Notes under the pieces: model-generated
Told to the model about the DNA's origin: nothing
The model's input: only the letters and a program-made list of their open reading frames with translations
Database searches by the model: none
Program-made: the position numbers and the translations under genes
Source of the DNA: Bdellovibrio svalbardensis
GTDB taxonomy: Bacteria > Bdellovibrionota > Bdellovibrionia > Bdellovibrionales > Bdellovibrionaceae
Reading direction: 5' to 3'
DNA length: 64,000 nt
Assembly: GCF_029531655.1 (NCBI RefSeq)
Contig: NZ_JANRMI010000001.1
Location: 558,001 to 622,000, forward strand
Part shown: positions 33,421 to 42,321 of the stretch, one piece after another
Position numbering within the stretch: position 1 is the stretch's first letter
Layout: each line of letters opens with the position of its first letter

Positions 33421-34645
33421 GCTGTCGTCCAATCTCTGCTGCCAATAAATCACTGCGTTCAAGAATTTTGCTCAGACCAATGCCACTTAAATAATTCCCG
33501 TGAAGGAATATTTTCTTAGCATCAGCTTCGATTGCCAAAGTCAAGTTCAAGTCCGCCATTTTTTTCTGAGCTTCTTCCAGATGTAAATCATAATAAGGAA
33601 GCGCTTTGTTCCAACGGTTGATGCGATATTCGAGCAACGACTGTTTGGCACCCAGGACTTGAAAACGCTCTTCGGCGATCAATTTCAAGATGGCCTCATC
33701 AGACATTTCAAGAAGTTGCTCTTCTTTGACTCCGCCCATGATCCAAGTTTCGTTGTAGGTTTTGTCGCGATCTTTAAAGATATAGGAGTTCATTAAAATA
33801 CCCATGGTTTTGATACCAAAACCTCTCGGGATTAAACAACCGAAACCCTTATAGGTCTCTTGAGCTTTGCTGAAGAACAAAGTGGAGCTCATCAAGGAGG
33901 ACATTCTGATTTTGGTAAGAATCGCACTGAGTTCAGCATGGGTGTCTTCCAAAAGCTGTGCAGCGACGTTGGCTGGAGTCGCAATGATCACGACTCCTTG
34001 CAGATTCTTGAGGTCCACGGAGCTGTTCGTATGAATGTGAACGCCCAGTTCTTTCAAGCGCAGTTCAATTTTATTGATCAGATCCTGCATGCCGCCGGGG
34101 CCGGTCAGCAAGCCTTTGTACTTTTCTCTTCGCCCAGAGAATAAAGGAGACAAGATCAGTTTTGAACTCAGCCCTGAGATCTCATTGCCGTAAATTCCCT
34201 GCATCGCGGGACCCAGCAAGTACTCCGTCGCAGTGGCGCCCAGGTTGCGGCGCCCCCAGTTTTCCAAAGTCTCCTGGTCGCGGGGTTTGAGGGAGCTTTT
34301 AGAGAATAAAAATTTCGGTAGAAACTTGCTGATAAAGAAAAGAGTTTCAAGAAAAGTCAGTGGCCATTTTCTGGGCGTGTATCGGAAGATAAAGCGTTTC
34401 TTTGAAGAATCGAGGGGATAGCTGGGAGTAATGCCCAGCTCCTGGAAAAGCTTCTCAGCGCGTTCTGTGCGAATCAAGGCGTTGGCGGCATGCTCTGCAA
34501 TACCGTGCTCAGTTCGATCGGTGCCTAAAAGGCCTCCGACCCGAGAGCTGCTTTCGTAAAGATCTACTGCATAGCCTTTTTGAGCCAGCCTGAGGGACAC
34601 TGTCAGTCCCGCAAAGCCGGCTCCGATCACGCTGATTTTTTTCAT
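33413..34645 (-). CDS. hemY: Protoporphyrinogen oxidase, FAD type (HemY/HemG)
   Basis: A 410-residue flavoprotein that oxidises protoporphyrinogen IX (or coproporphyrinogen in some lineages) to the porphyrin. The start ISVIGAGFAGLTVSLRLAQKG is the FAD-binding Rossmann motif, followed by VDLYESSSRVGGLLGT. The C-terminal part has the second FAD motif (IFLHGNYLSGIGLSKILERS). As the next gene is a hemH-type ferrochelatase acting on protoporphyrin, the protoporphyrin-dependent branch is more likely. It overlaps hemN by 4 bases and hemH by 8. Confidence 0.9.
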   Translation of the reverse strand: MKKISVIGAGFAGLTVSLRLAQKGYAVDLYESSSRVGGLLGTDRTEHGIAEHAANALIRTERAEKLFQELGITPSYPLDSSKKRFIFRYTPRKWPLTFLETLFFISKFLPKFLFSKSSLKPRDQETLENWGRRNLGATATEYLLGPAMQGIYGNEISGLSSKLILSPLFSGRREKYKGLLTGPGGMQDLINKIELRLKELGVHIHTNSSVDLKNLQGVVIIATPANVAAQLLEDTHAELSAILTKIRMSSLMSSTLFFSKAQETYKGFGCLIPRGFGIKTMGILMNSYIFKDRDKTYNETWIMGGVKEEQLLEMSDEAILKLIAEERFQVLGAKQSLLEYRINRWNKALPYYDLHLEEAQKKMADLNLTLAIEADAKKIFLHGNYLSGIGLSKILERSDLLAAEIGRQHG

Positions 34646-35991
34646 ATAGATTGAGAGAAAATCTTCGTTTGAGGTTGCTTGGCCTTCAGGCGCTCATCGA
34701 AAAAGACACAGGCATTGCGCAAGAACGGACGACCTTTTTCTTTCACGATCAGCTTGTGATGATGAATTTCAACCAAATGGTCATTCAGCATCTCTTGAAG
34801 GAATTGCTTCGATGCTTCCTCTTGTTCTTCGCTGACAAAATCAACTTCATACTGAGTCATCAAAGTTAAGATCTGCTGGCGACGAACACGATCTTCTTCA
34901 GTCAAGACATGCCCACGCAGAGTTGGCAAACGCCCTTCGTTCAAAGCCGCCTCATACAATGGCAAAACTTTTTCGTTCTGATGGAAGCTGTAAGGAGTTT
35001 CAGAAATAGAAGAAACTCCGAGGCCCAGCAACACGTCGGTGCGTTGATCGGTATAACCCATGAAGTTTCTGTGGAGACGCTTTTCTTTCAAGGCGATACT
35101 CAGATTGTCAGTTGCTAAGGCAAAGTGGTCCATACCGACTTCGATATAGCCAGCTTTCAGCAGGATGCCGCGAGCAATCTCATAAAGCTCACGCTTTTCC
35201 GTCGCCTTAGGAAGATCTTCGTCTTTGAACAAGCGCTGCTGTGGTTTGATCCATGGAACCAAGGCAAAGCTGTACAAGGCAATGCGATCTGGACGAAGTT
35301 TTACGGTCAATTCCGCTGTTTCGCGGATAGATTCTGCCGTTTGCTTCGCCAGACCATAGATCAAGTCGAAGTTCACTGAAGAATAACCCATATCGCGAGC
35401 GGCATTTGTTAAGTTTGCTGTGATTTCATAAGGTTGAATGCGGTTCACCAGGCGTTGAACCTCTGGATTGAAATCTTGAACACCCATGCTGACACGAGTG
35501 AAACCCAATTCACGCAGAGCCTTTAATTGCTCAGCGTTGGTGCGGCGAGGGTCCACTTCAATAGAGCCCTCGAAATCATTCGGATCAATTTTCACACGAG
35601 TCAAAATCGGACGAAGAAGTTGAGTCAAGGCCTCAGCTGACAGGAAGGTTGGAGTTCCGCCTCCCAAATGGATATGTTTCAAAGGCTTCTGAAGTAGCTC
35701 AGGAACTTGATCCAAATAAAGTTGCCACTCTTTCAGGACCATATCCACGTAAGGATATTCTTTTTTGTGGTCTTTAGTGATGATGTTGTTGCAACCGCAG
35801 AAGGTGCACAATGATTCACAGTAAGGAATATGCAGATACAAAGACCAGCCGCCCTGACCTTCTTGAAGGGTCGCCTTCAAGTGACTCACCCATTGGTCAG
35901 TGGTGGGATTGATTTCCCAGTAAGGAACTGTCGGATAGGACGTGTAACGGGGAGCTGGGACGTCGTATTTGGCCAAAAGGTCTTTGATCAT
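34642..35991 (-). CDS. hemN: Oxygen-independent coproporphyrinogen III oxidase
   Basis: A radical-SAM enzyme of 449 residues that converts coproporphyrinogen III to protoporphyrinogen IX without oxygen. RYTSYPTVPYW is the HemN start, LYLHIPYCESLCTFCGCN holds the CxxxCxxC cluster ligands, and HIHLGGGTPTFLS, SIEVDPRRT and RVSMGVQDFNPEVQ follow. MDHFALATD and FMGYT near the middle are the true-HemN features absent from HemW. It allows haem synthesis at low oxygen. Both ends overlap neighbours by 4 bases. Confidence 0.95.
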   Translation of the reverse strand: MIKDLLAKYDVPAPRYTSYPTVPYWEINPTTDQWVSHLKATLQEGQGGWSLYLHIPYCESLCTFCGCNNIITKDHKKEYPYVDMVLKEWQLYLDQVPELLQKPLKHIHLGGGTPTFLSAEALTQLLRPILTRVKIDPNDFEGSIEVDPRRTNAEQLKALRELGFTRVSMGVQDFNPEVQRLVNRIQPYEITANLTNAARDMGYSSVNFDLIYGLAKQTAESIRETAELTVKLRPDRIALYSFALVPWIKPQQRLFKDEDLPKATEKRELYEIARGILLKAGYIEVGMDHFALATDNLSIALKEKRLHRNFMGYTDQRTDVLLGLGVSSISETPYSFHQNEKVLPLYEAALNEGRLPTLRGHVLTEEDRVRRQQILTLMTQYEVDFVSEEQEEASKQFLQEMLNDHLVEIHHHKLIVKEKGRPFLRNACVFFDERLKAKQPQTKIFSQSI

Positions 35992-37007
35992 GACAACACC
36001 TCGCGCACAGTCTCTACAAACAATTTTACATTCTTTTCAGGAGTTTTCGGAAGGACGCCATGACCAAGTCCGCAAACCCAGCCAGCACGTTGTTCAATGC
36101 TCATGTCTTTCATTGGAGCCAGGAAATTGTTCAAAGCTTTTTTGAAATCAGCGTCGTCCATAAATAGAAGACCTTGGTCGAAGTTTCCTTGGACGAAGCC
36201 TTTATTTTGAATCTTAAAGCATTCTGGGATGTAGCAACGGTGATCGAAACCTTGTCCTGCCCATGGCAATTCCGTGAACGCCTTGTTGAAGAATACAGCT
36301 TGAGTGCCTTTAGAGTAGTATCCGATTTTTCCTGGGTATTCTTTCGCAAGGCTGGTCAGAACGGGCTGAATCCATTCTTGGAAGAACATCGGAGAAACTT
36401 CACCCGCTGCCGTGTCGAAGATCATAACCACTTCAACACCACCTTCAAGCTGCAAGCGGATGTTTTCCTTGATCAATGGATACATTTTCTCCAGGAACTT
36501 AGGGAATAAATGGATGTTCTTTTTAGATTGAATCAAAGATCCCGCGTGGGAACCTTCGGTTGCATAGACAAACAAAGTCCATAGGCCACCGACAAAGCCA
36601 ATCAAGCTTTTGTTAGATGGAAGAACCTGGCGTGTCGCAATGACCGCGTCTTTTTGGAAGTGCATGAACTCGATCGCCTTATTGACGTCACCTAAGTTGC
36701 CAATGGTTTCATGAGACAATCTATAGCCCAACTGAGGACCGTGGTCTGTGTAGTCCAAGCCCATGCCCAAAGCTTCCAGAGGGAAAAGAATATCGCTGAA
36801 CAAGATGGAAACGTCGAAATCAAATTCTTCCACAGGACCTAGCGCCACTTGCGCCGCCAATTCCGGCTGTTTACAAAGCTCCATGAATGAATGCTTGGCG
36901 CGCAAAGCCTGATAATGCTGATGATAGCGACCTGCTTGGCGCATAAACCATATTGGAGGAGTCTTTTGTGGTGTTCTGTTAAGTGCGTTTTTAAAAAGTT
37001 CATTCAT
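35988..37007 (-). CDS. hemE: Uroporphyrinogen decarboxylase
   Basis: HemE removes four carboxyls from uroporphyrinogen III. The 339 residues include PPIWFMRQAGRYHQHYQALR (the two Arg that bind substrate), FDVSILFSDILFPLEALG with the catalytic Asp, GFVGGLWTLFVYATEG, and near the end WVCGLGHGVLPKTPEKNV. GGAGG lies just before the ATG at 37007; seven upstream codons in the open frame belong to the response-regulator end. Its start overlaps the response-regulator stop as ATGA. Confidence 0.96.
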   Translation of the reverse strand: MNELFKNALNRTPQKTPPIWFMRQAGRYHQHYQALRAKHSFMELCKQPELAAQVALGPVEEFDFDVSILFSDILFPLEALGMGLDYTDHGPQLGYRLSHETIGNLGDVNKAIEFMHFQKDAVIATRQVLPSNKSLIGFVGGLWTLFVYATEGSHAGSLIQSKKNIHLFPKFLEKMYPLIKENIRLQLEGGVEVVMIFDTAAGEVSPMFFQEWIQPVLTSLAKEYPGKIGYYSKGTQAVFFNKAFTELPWAGQGFDHRCYIPECFKIQNKGFVQGNFDQGLLFMDDADFKKALNNFLAPMKDMSIEQRAGWVCGLGHGVLPKTPEKNVKLFVETVREVLS

Positions 37008-37678
37008 GGTGTTTCCTCCGTAGCCCATTGGTAGCCCACACCGCGAACGGAGCGGATATGCTTTTCTCCGTCGTCGCCTAAGAGCTGTCTCAGGCGGACA
37101 ATAATATTGTCGATGGTGCGAACACTGGGGTTTTTATCAACGCCCCAAATCTCATTCATGATTTCATCACGACTAAGAACTCGGGGAGATTTATCAATTA
37201 ATAACTGCAAGATCTTCATGTCAGTCACCGGCGGGTATTCGATTTGGCCCGATGATTTTTTGACCGACATATTTGAAAAATTAATCACACATTCGTCCAA
37301 GACGATTTCGCGAACCGGAGCATGGGCATCCAGGACGTGTTTCACGCGAATCAAAAGCTCTTTTAAGTGGAAAGGCTTGGGAATATATTCTTCCGCTCCC
37401 AGCTCAAAACCTTTGAGGCGGGATTCCGCATCCGCTTGAGCCGTCAAAAACAAAAAAAGCACCGGAGAGATCTGTTTGATTTTAGCAGCCAATTCAAAGC
37501 CGCTGCCATCGGGAAGCCCAACATCCAAAAGAACAAGATCGTAGTCTTTGGTTTTGGAAAACAAAGCCCAGGCTTCCGCCAAAGTTTTGCCCCAAGACAC
37601 TTCATAGTCTTTGCGAAGACGTTCTGTGAGGGTTTCACCTAAAGACAAGTCATCTTCCACCAGAAGGATCTTTCTCAT
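37004..37678 (-). CDS. OmpR/PhoB-type response regulator inside the haem operon
   Basis: A 224-residue regulator: receiver domain (ILLVEDDLSLGETL; Asp52 in VLLDVGLPDG; FLTAQADAESRLKGFELGAEEYIPKPF) and a winged-helix DNA-binding domain (EYPPVTDMKILQLLIDKSPRVLSRDEIMNEIW, then SVRTIDNIIVRLRQLLG and IRSVRGVGYQW). It is coupled by ATGA overlaps to the kinase before it and to hemE after it. The layout suggests it controls, or is produced in step with, haem synthesis. Its DNA target is unknown; repeats in the hemA/hemB gap are candidates. Confidence 0.92.
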   Translation of the reverse strand: MRKILLVEDDLSLGETLTERLRKDYEVSWGKTLAEAWALFSKTKDYDLVLLDVGLPDGSGFELAAKIKQISPVLFLFLTAQADAESRLKGFELGAEEYIPKPFHLKELLIRVKHVLDAHAPVREIVLDECVINFSNMSVKKSSGQIEYPPVTDMKILQLLIDKSPRVLSRDEIMNEIWGVDKNPSVRTIDNIIVRLRQLLGDDGEKHIRSVRGVGYQWATEETP

Positions 37679-38526
37679 ATCAGAGAGCCCTCCACCTGGA
37701 TAATAGATTGGAAGCCTGAGTTCTCTTTAGATGTAAAATGAATGTCGCCCTTCATTTTACCCAATAAACGTTTTGTGATCAGAAGGCCAATGCCGTTGCC
37801 GCGGGAATCCGTGGAAATCAAAATTTCCGATCCTAACTTGGCCAGGCTGCCCTTAAAACCCAAACCATCATCTTCAACAATAAGTTCCAGGCGATGATTT
37901 GAAAGGGCACGGACTTTAATTTTGACTGTGCTGGCTTTGCCGTGAATCACGGAGTTTTGCAAAAGATTGCGGAAAATGCTGAGTAAAGCTCTGCGGTCGC
38001 CTTGAATAAAGGCTTCTTTTTCGATCTCCAACGACAAATCTGTAAATTCATTACGCAAAGACGCGAAAAGATTATTCAATGAAACTTTCTCGCGCAAGAG
38101 ATGCCCTTCTTCAAGATTCGCAAGCAGAAGGGAATTCTCAAGCTGCAGGTCCAAGCGCTGAATGTCTTGGATCAGGCGCTTCATCACAGGACTGTTGTTC
38201 CCGTGAAGGTCTTCTTCCAAGACTTCCGCTTGCAAACGCAGGCGGGCGATCGACGTTTTGATGTCGTGGCTGAAAGTCGAAAAGAAGAAGCGCAGGCGCT
38301 GATGACGTTTTTGATCGCGGTAACTGAAGATCACCAAAGCAATGCCGCCAATAAGTACGGCCGCAATCAGGATGGAGCCTTCCCAGGCAAACATGCGATG
38401 AGAAGAGTCTCCGCGGAAACGAAGCAGGAAGAAGATCCACCACCATGTCACCAATGAAAACGTAAAGGCGAACCAGATGATCGCCAAGGCCGTTTTCAAG
38501 TTAGGTTTAAGGAACTTCTTCGTCAT
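37675..38526 (-). CDS. Membrane sensor histidine kinase inside the haem operon
   Basis: A 283-residue kinase. Two membrane helices (~11-35 and ~51-70) are separated by only about 15 residues, so there is no periplasmic sensor domain; the signal is probably sensed in the membrane or cytoplasm. The H box is FSTFSHDIKTSIARL with His87. The ATPase has NLLQNSVIHG (N box), VEDDGLGF (G1) and GNGIGLLITKRLLG (G2). It starts 6 bases after the hemL stop and overlaps the regulator gene (ATGA). A haem or redox signal is plausible from position but not shown. Confidence 0.9.
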   Translation of the reverse strand: MTKKFLKPNLKTALAIIWFAFTFSLVTWWWIFFLLRFRGDSSHRMFAWEGSILIAAVLIGGIALVIFSYRDQKRHQRLRFFFSTFSHDIKTSIARLRLQAEVLEEDLHGNNSPVMKRLIQDIQRLDLQLENSLLLANLEEGHLLREKVSLNNLFASLRNEFTDLSLEIEKEAFIQGDRRALLSIFRNLLQNSVIHGKASTVKIKVRALSNHRLELIVEDDGLGFKGSLAKLGSEILISTDSRGNGIGLLITKRLLGKMKGDIHFTSKENSGFQSIIQVEGSLI

Positions 38527-38532
38527 AGTTAA

Positions 38533-39813
38533 TTACTCTGCGGAATCGATAATGATTTGTGCAGCTTCTGCCAAAAGTTCATCGGAGTGAGCCATTGAGA
38601 CAAAGCCGACTTCATAGGCATTGGGAGCCAGGTAAACACCTTTATCCAAAGCCTTGAGGAATAACTTCTTAAAGGTCGCGCTTTGATCCTTAGGAATTGC
38701 TTCAATGGTACGAATAGTTGAAGTCGTGTTGCCATGGATCCAGAACAAAGAGGCGGTTTGCTCGATCTTCAAAGGAAGACCTTTCTTTGCGAAACCAGCA
38801 CGCAAAGTTTCTGCGAACCTCGCCGTACGTTTTTCAAGGACATTCCAGCCATCCAAACGCTGCATTTTTTTAAGAGTCGTTAGACCCGCACGCATCCCGA
38901 TAGGATTCGCACTCAAAGTGCCGGCTTGGTAAACATCCCCACTTGGTGCAACCATGTTCATGTATTCTGCTTTACCGCCGTAGCAACCCACAGGGAAACC
39001 GCCACCGATAATTTTTCCATAAGTCACAAGGTCAGGGCGAATGCCGGTTTTCTCGACCATGCCGCCAAGGCCCACGCGGAAACCAGAGATCACTTCGTCA
39101 AAGATCAACAAGCTGCCATTCTTTTCGCAAAGTTCAGCCACTTTTTTCAAGAACTCCGGTCGTTGCACCAACAAGCCATAGTTCGCAGGAAGCGGTTCAA
39201 TGATGACCGCAGAAATATCTTTTCCATGAGTTTGGAAAACTTCCGCCAATTTTTCTTCATCATCAAGCGGAGTTACCAAAGTCAAAGCTGCCAATTCCGC
39301 AGAGATGCCGGCGCTAGACGAAGCTGCCGCTCCGGCAAGTCCGCTGCCAGCTTTTACCAAAAGATTATCCACGTGTCCGTGGTAGCAACCTTCAAATTTC
39401 AATACTTTACCGCGGCCAGTGGCAGCACGTGCCACACGCAAAGCACTCATAACAGCTTCAGTACCAGAAGATACGAAGCGCAGTTTTTCCATGAATGGAA
39501 GAGTCGTGGAAATCCACTCTGCCAATTCCAAAGAATAAATCTCTGTTGCCCCGAAGGTCCAAGCTGTGTCGACCATGCGATGAACTTCCTCAGCCACCTC
39601 GGGATCTCTGTGACCCAAAATCAATGGACCGAAGCTTTGGCAGAAGTCGATGTATCTTTTGTCTTCGACAGAAGTCAGGAAGGCGCCTTCAGCTTGTTTG
39701 AAGAAAACAGGTGCTCTGTCCAAGCCTTTAAATGATCGAACAGGGGAGTGAACGCCACCAGGTGTGACTTTCAAAGCGCGTTGGAAGAGTTCTTCAGATG
39801 TTACTTTGTGCAT
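38533..39813 (-). CDS. hemL: Glutamate-1-semialdehyde 2,1-aminomutase
   Basis: A pyridoxal-phosphate enzyme of 426 residues that makes 5-aminolevulinate from glutamate-1-semialdehyde. Blocks are [87 protein letters not shown], and the PLP Lys in [15 protein letters not shown]. With hemA it shows that this organism uses the C5 (glutamyl-tRNA) route. It overlaps hemC by 13 bases and leads into the two-component pair. Confidence 0.96.
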   Translation of the reverse strand: MHKVTSEELFQRALKVTPGGVHSPVRSFKGLDRAPVFFKQAEGAFLTSVEDKRYIDFCQSFGPLILGHRDPEVAEEVHRMVDTAWTFGATEIYSLELAEWISTTLPFMEKLRFVSSGTEAVMSALRVARAATGRGKVLKFEGCYHGHVDNLLVKAGSGLAGAAASSSAGISAELAALTLVTPLDDEEKLAEVFQTHGKDISAVIIEPLPANYGLLVQRPEFLKKVAELCEKNGSLLIFDEVISGFRVGLGGMVEKTGIRPDLVTYGKIIGGGFPVGCYGGKAEYMNMVAPSGDVYQAGTLSANPIGMRAGLTTLKKMQRLDGWNVLEKRTARFAETLRAGFAKKGLPLKIEQTASLFWIHGNTTSTIRTIEAIPKDQSATFKKLFLKALDKGVYLAPNAYEVGFVSMAHSDELLAEAAQIIIDSAE

Positions 39814-41312
39814 TGTTGTCTCCAGTCTTCTTGATCCAGGAAAATTCTTAAGCAGGAAGGATCATACATATTTTTTTCTGCAAGATACTGTTGAATCACT
39901 TTGTGAGTGTTGCCAGGACCGCAGGCATGTTGTTTCTTTAAAATCTCTGGCGCTTGTTCTGCGGCTGCCAAAAACTGACTGCCACTGCTCCAGAAGAACG
40001 TTTCCTTGCCAGAAAGAGATTTGAAATTCTCTTTCGTGTGCAAAGTGTAAGTCGCAACTAACGGCATGACTTTATGGTCTTCTTGAAAGCCGGAGTCATG
40101 AGAAAGCTTCGCCCACTTCACAGGAACACCCGCAAGGATGTCCAAGCGCGCTTCTTCTTGTTCGCCCATGCTCTCTGAGCTGCCATGAACCCATATACCT
40201 TTTTGCGCGAGGGATTTCCATGTTTTAAGACCTGCTGTCCAAACATAGTGAGTGCCAGCCTGCAAAGTCTCAGGCCAGGCTTCACTTCGTGCCACATAAA
40301 GGGCGTTCGTGCCATTTGGCAAAGTCCAATCAGTTAAAGCCGCGCGTTCCGCACTGACTTCACCAGACCACATTTGCTCAGAAGAATATTTTGTCACAGG
40401 TGTGTGAGGAATGAGCTCGCGTTTATCTAGAACCACGCCGGCGTCTGTCAGACCCTTGAGGATTGTGATTTCGCCGTAGGGACGGGACAAAACAGCCACG
40501 CCAATTTTTTGATGGCAACCGCCACCAAAGCTCGCCAAAACTTTGCGTTCTTTGTCGGCGCAGGCAAATGTCGAAGGATGATCGATCTTGGAGAGCAGTT
40601 CGCGCATATCTGAACGGGTCGCAAGAATTTCCACCGCCAAGGCGCCTTGAGCTGCGGCGTTGGGGTTGATGGAAAGAGGCAATGCCATCCATTCCAACTG
40701 ATCCAGATAACCGCGCAGAAGTTTTTGAACATCGGCAAACTCTTCCTGTGGGGCGGTCAAAAGACGATCCAGAGCCGCCTTCGCAACGATCAAGCCGTCA
40801 GTTTCGTTCGCCTCAAGAAGTTTGCGAATACGTGTTGGAATATTGCCACGGACACTTTCAAATTTCACACTGTCCAGATGGAACGGCAAATGAGATTTGA
40901 AAAAGCCTGTGAGGTTGTATTCGCGACGAGGTGAGGAGCTGAAAACGCGCATCGCTTTTGAGGTGCGCAGCTTTTCAAAATGAGATTTTTTAACCAATAA
41001 CAAATCACGTTGATCAGCACGCGGCAAAGTTGCCACGATTGCGGTGTCGGCTTTTACTTCCGTCGGAAGATCTTTCCAGGAATGCACCACCATGTCGGTC
41101 TCGCCACGGATCAGCTCGCCGTAGAAGTCTTCGGTGAAGACGCCTTTTTCGGGAATCTGCCAAAGAGCATCCGTCAGGTTTTTATCTCCTAAAGATTCTT
41201 TGAAGCGGTACTCAATTTCTAAACCGGGAGTTTGGGCTTTTAAAGAGTCGCCAACCATATAGGCCTGGAGGCGGGCCAAATCACTTTTGCGTGCGGAAAT
41301 TTTTAGGCGCAT
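39801..41312 (-). CDS. hemCD: Hydroxymethylbilane synthase fused to a uroporphyrinogen-III-synthase-like domain
   Basis: A 503-residue protein. The first ~300 residues are Hem[29 protein letters not shown] (catalytic Asp), [11 protein letters not shown] (substrate Arg pair) and [11 protein letters not shown], whose Cys (~266) holds the dipyrromethane cofactor. The remaining ~200 residues have no place in HemC. They resemble HemD, ending in [16 protein letters not shown] and [17 protein letters not shown], like the late blocks of uroporphyrinogen III synthase. No separate hemD is in the operon, which supports a fusion. The ATG at 41312 is inside the hemA end. The HemD part is weakly conserved. 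Confidence 0.88.
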   Translation of the reverse strand: MRLKISARKSDLARLQAYMVGDSLKAQTPGLEIEYRFKESLGDKNLTDALWQIPEKGVFTEDFYGELIRGETDMVVHSWKDLPTEVKADTAIVATLPRADQRDLLLVKKSHFEKLRTSKAMRVFSSSPRREYNLTGFFKSHLPFHLDSVKFESVRGNIPTRIRKLLEANETDGLIVAKAALDRLLTAPQEEFADVQKLLRGYLDQLEWMALPLSINPNAAAQGALAVEILATRSDMRELLSKIDHPSTFACADKERKVLASFGGGCHQKIGVAVLSRPYGEITILKGLTDAGVVLDKRELIPHTPVTKYSSEQMWSGEVSAERAALTDWTLPNGTNALYVARSEAWPETLQAGTHYVWTAGLKTWKSLAQKGIWVHGSSESMGEQEEARLDILAGVPVKWAKLSHDSGFQEDHKVMPLVATYTLHTKENFKSLSGKETFFWSSGSQFLAAAEQAPEILKKQHACGPGNTHKVIQQYLAEKNMYDPSCLRIFLDQEDWRQQCTK

Positions 41313-42202
41313 ATATCGTCCCAACCAAGTGGACGAAGCTCTGTTCTTTGCGTGAAGGCTAAAGCTTTCTCAAGCAGGTATGCTTTGATTGTCTCTAGCT
41401 TGGTTTGCGTATCTTTTTTGTTTTCTTCAATTTCACTAAAGAATTGTTGAAGACTCATGACTTTAACATGTGGATGTTGAGCGTGGGCGAGGTCGGCAAG
41501 TTTATTGTCTTCTCCGCGCAAGTCGAACACTCCTTGAGGGCGAGTGTCTTGTTTGCCCAACAGTTCCAGAATACGTGCATCACCGACCGGCGCTGCGATC
41601 ACCATCGCTTCGCCGTGAACAAAGGCTTCGTTGTATGTAGAAATTGTCAGATTGTCGTATTTCTCTGCGAAGGCTTGAAGCTTTGCGGGATTGCGACAAA
41701 TAATTTGAACTGATTTTTTATGAGCCACCCAAGGAAGAATCTCTTGAGCGAGTTGGCCGGAACCACAGATCGTCACTGAATCGAGATCTTTCGTGTAACG
41801 ACGTAAAAGGCTGCCGTAACTTTGTGAGCCAATACCAACAAGATGCTCAGAACGGGTTTTCTTTACTTCAGAAGTTATGAAGTTCAACCATTTCTGGCTG
41901 TCAGAGAAAAGTGCGTCTTTAATTTGCTTGCGTGATTCGACAAATGCACGGAACTGCCCAAGCACTTCCGTTTCACCCACGATGGGTGAATGCAGGCCGC
42001 AAAGAATTTCCAGAAGAAGTGTAAGAGCCTCTTCGCCGCGAAGAACTTTGTCTTCGGGTTCCAGGTAATCCAAAAAATTATTCAACTCGTCTTCGCGACA
42101 AAAAAGAATTTTGCGCAAACATGTTTTCCAGATCGCGGCGTCTTGCAGGGCCTCGGAAAAGTTTCGATTGGATTTTCTGTGAACGAGAAGTATATCTTCC
42201 AT
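41303..42202 (-). CDS. hemA: Glutamyl-tRNA reductase, short divergent form
   Basis: A 299-residue relative of HemA, which reduces glutamyl-tRNA to glutamate-1-semialdehyde; usual length is ~420. ILFCREDEL aligns with the catalytic-Cys block (STCNRTEL), giving Cys35. LLEILCGLHSPIVGETEVLGQFRAF matches the strongly conserved GLDS-V-GE-QI-GQ segment, though a usual His before it is Leu. SVTICGSGQLAQEILPW is the NADPH motif. The long C-terminal dimerisation helices are missing or very short. Being first in the haem operon supports the role. Activity is not assured by sequence alone. Confidence 0.85.
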   Translation of the reverse strand: MEDILLVHRKSNRNFSEALQDAAIWKTCLRKILFCREDELNNFLDYLEPEDKVLRGEEALTLLLEILCGLHSPIVGETEVLGQFRAFVESRKQIKDALFSDSQKWLNFITSEVKKTRSEHLVGIGSQSYGSLLRRYTKDLDSVTICGSGQLAQEILPWVAHKKSVQIICRNPAKLQAFAEKYDNLTISTYNEAFVHGEAMVIAAPVGDARILELLGKQDTRPQGVFDLRGEDNKLADLAHAQHPHVKVMSLQQFFSEIEENKKDTQTKLETIKAYLLEKALAFTQRTELRPLGWDDICA

Positions 42203-42321
42203 GGGTATTAGGTGTATCAGTAAACTTTCATTAAAGTGTCATTGAAATGTCATCGCCACGTGCGAAAAGTCATCTGCCGCTAGTCATCTAAACCAAGATT
42301 CAAACCCCAGGTGGAGGTATT
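42203..42321. promoter_or_regulatory. Divergent hemA/hemB control region with four GTCAT repeats
   Basis: The 119-base gap holds four direct GTCAT copies starting at 42238, 42249, 42269 and 42283. The first two are 11 bases apart, about one helical turn, the spacing that OmpR-type regulators prefer. A regulator is encoded in the same operon. This is a proposed binding region, not a proven one. A GGTGGAGG ribosome site for hemB lies at its end. Confidence 0.4.

Noticed and set aside
38926-39735. A 269-codon plus-strand open frame inside hemL
   Set aside because: It lies wholly antisense to a well-conserved hemL, has no ribosome site and its protein looks random in composition.
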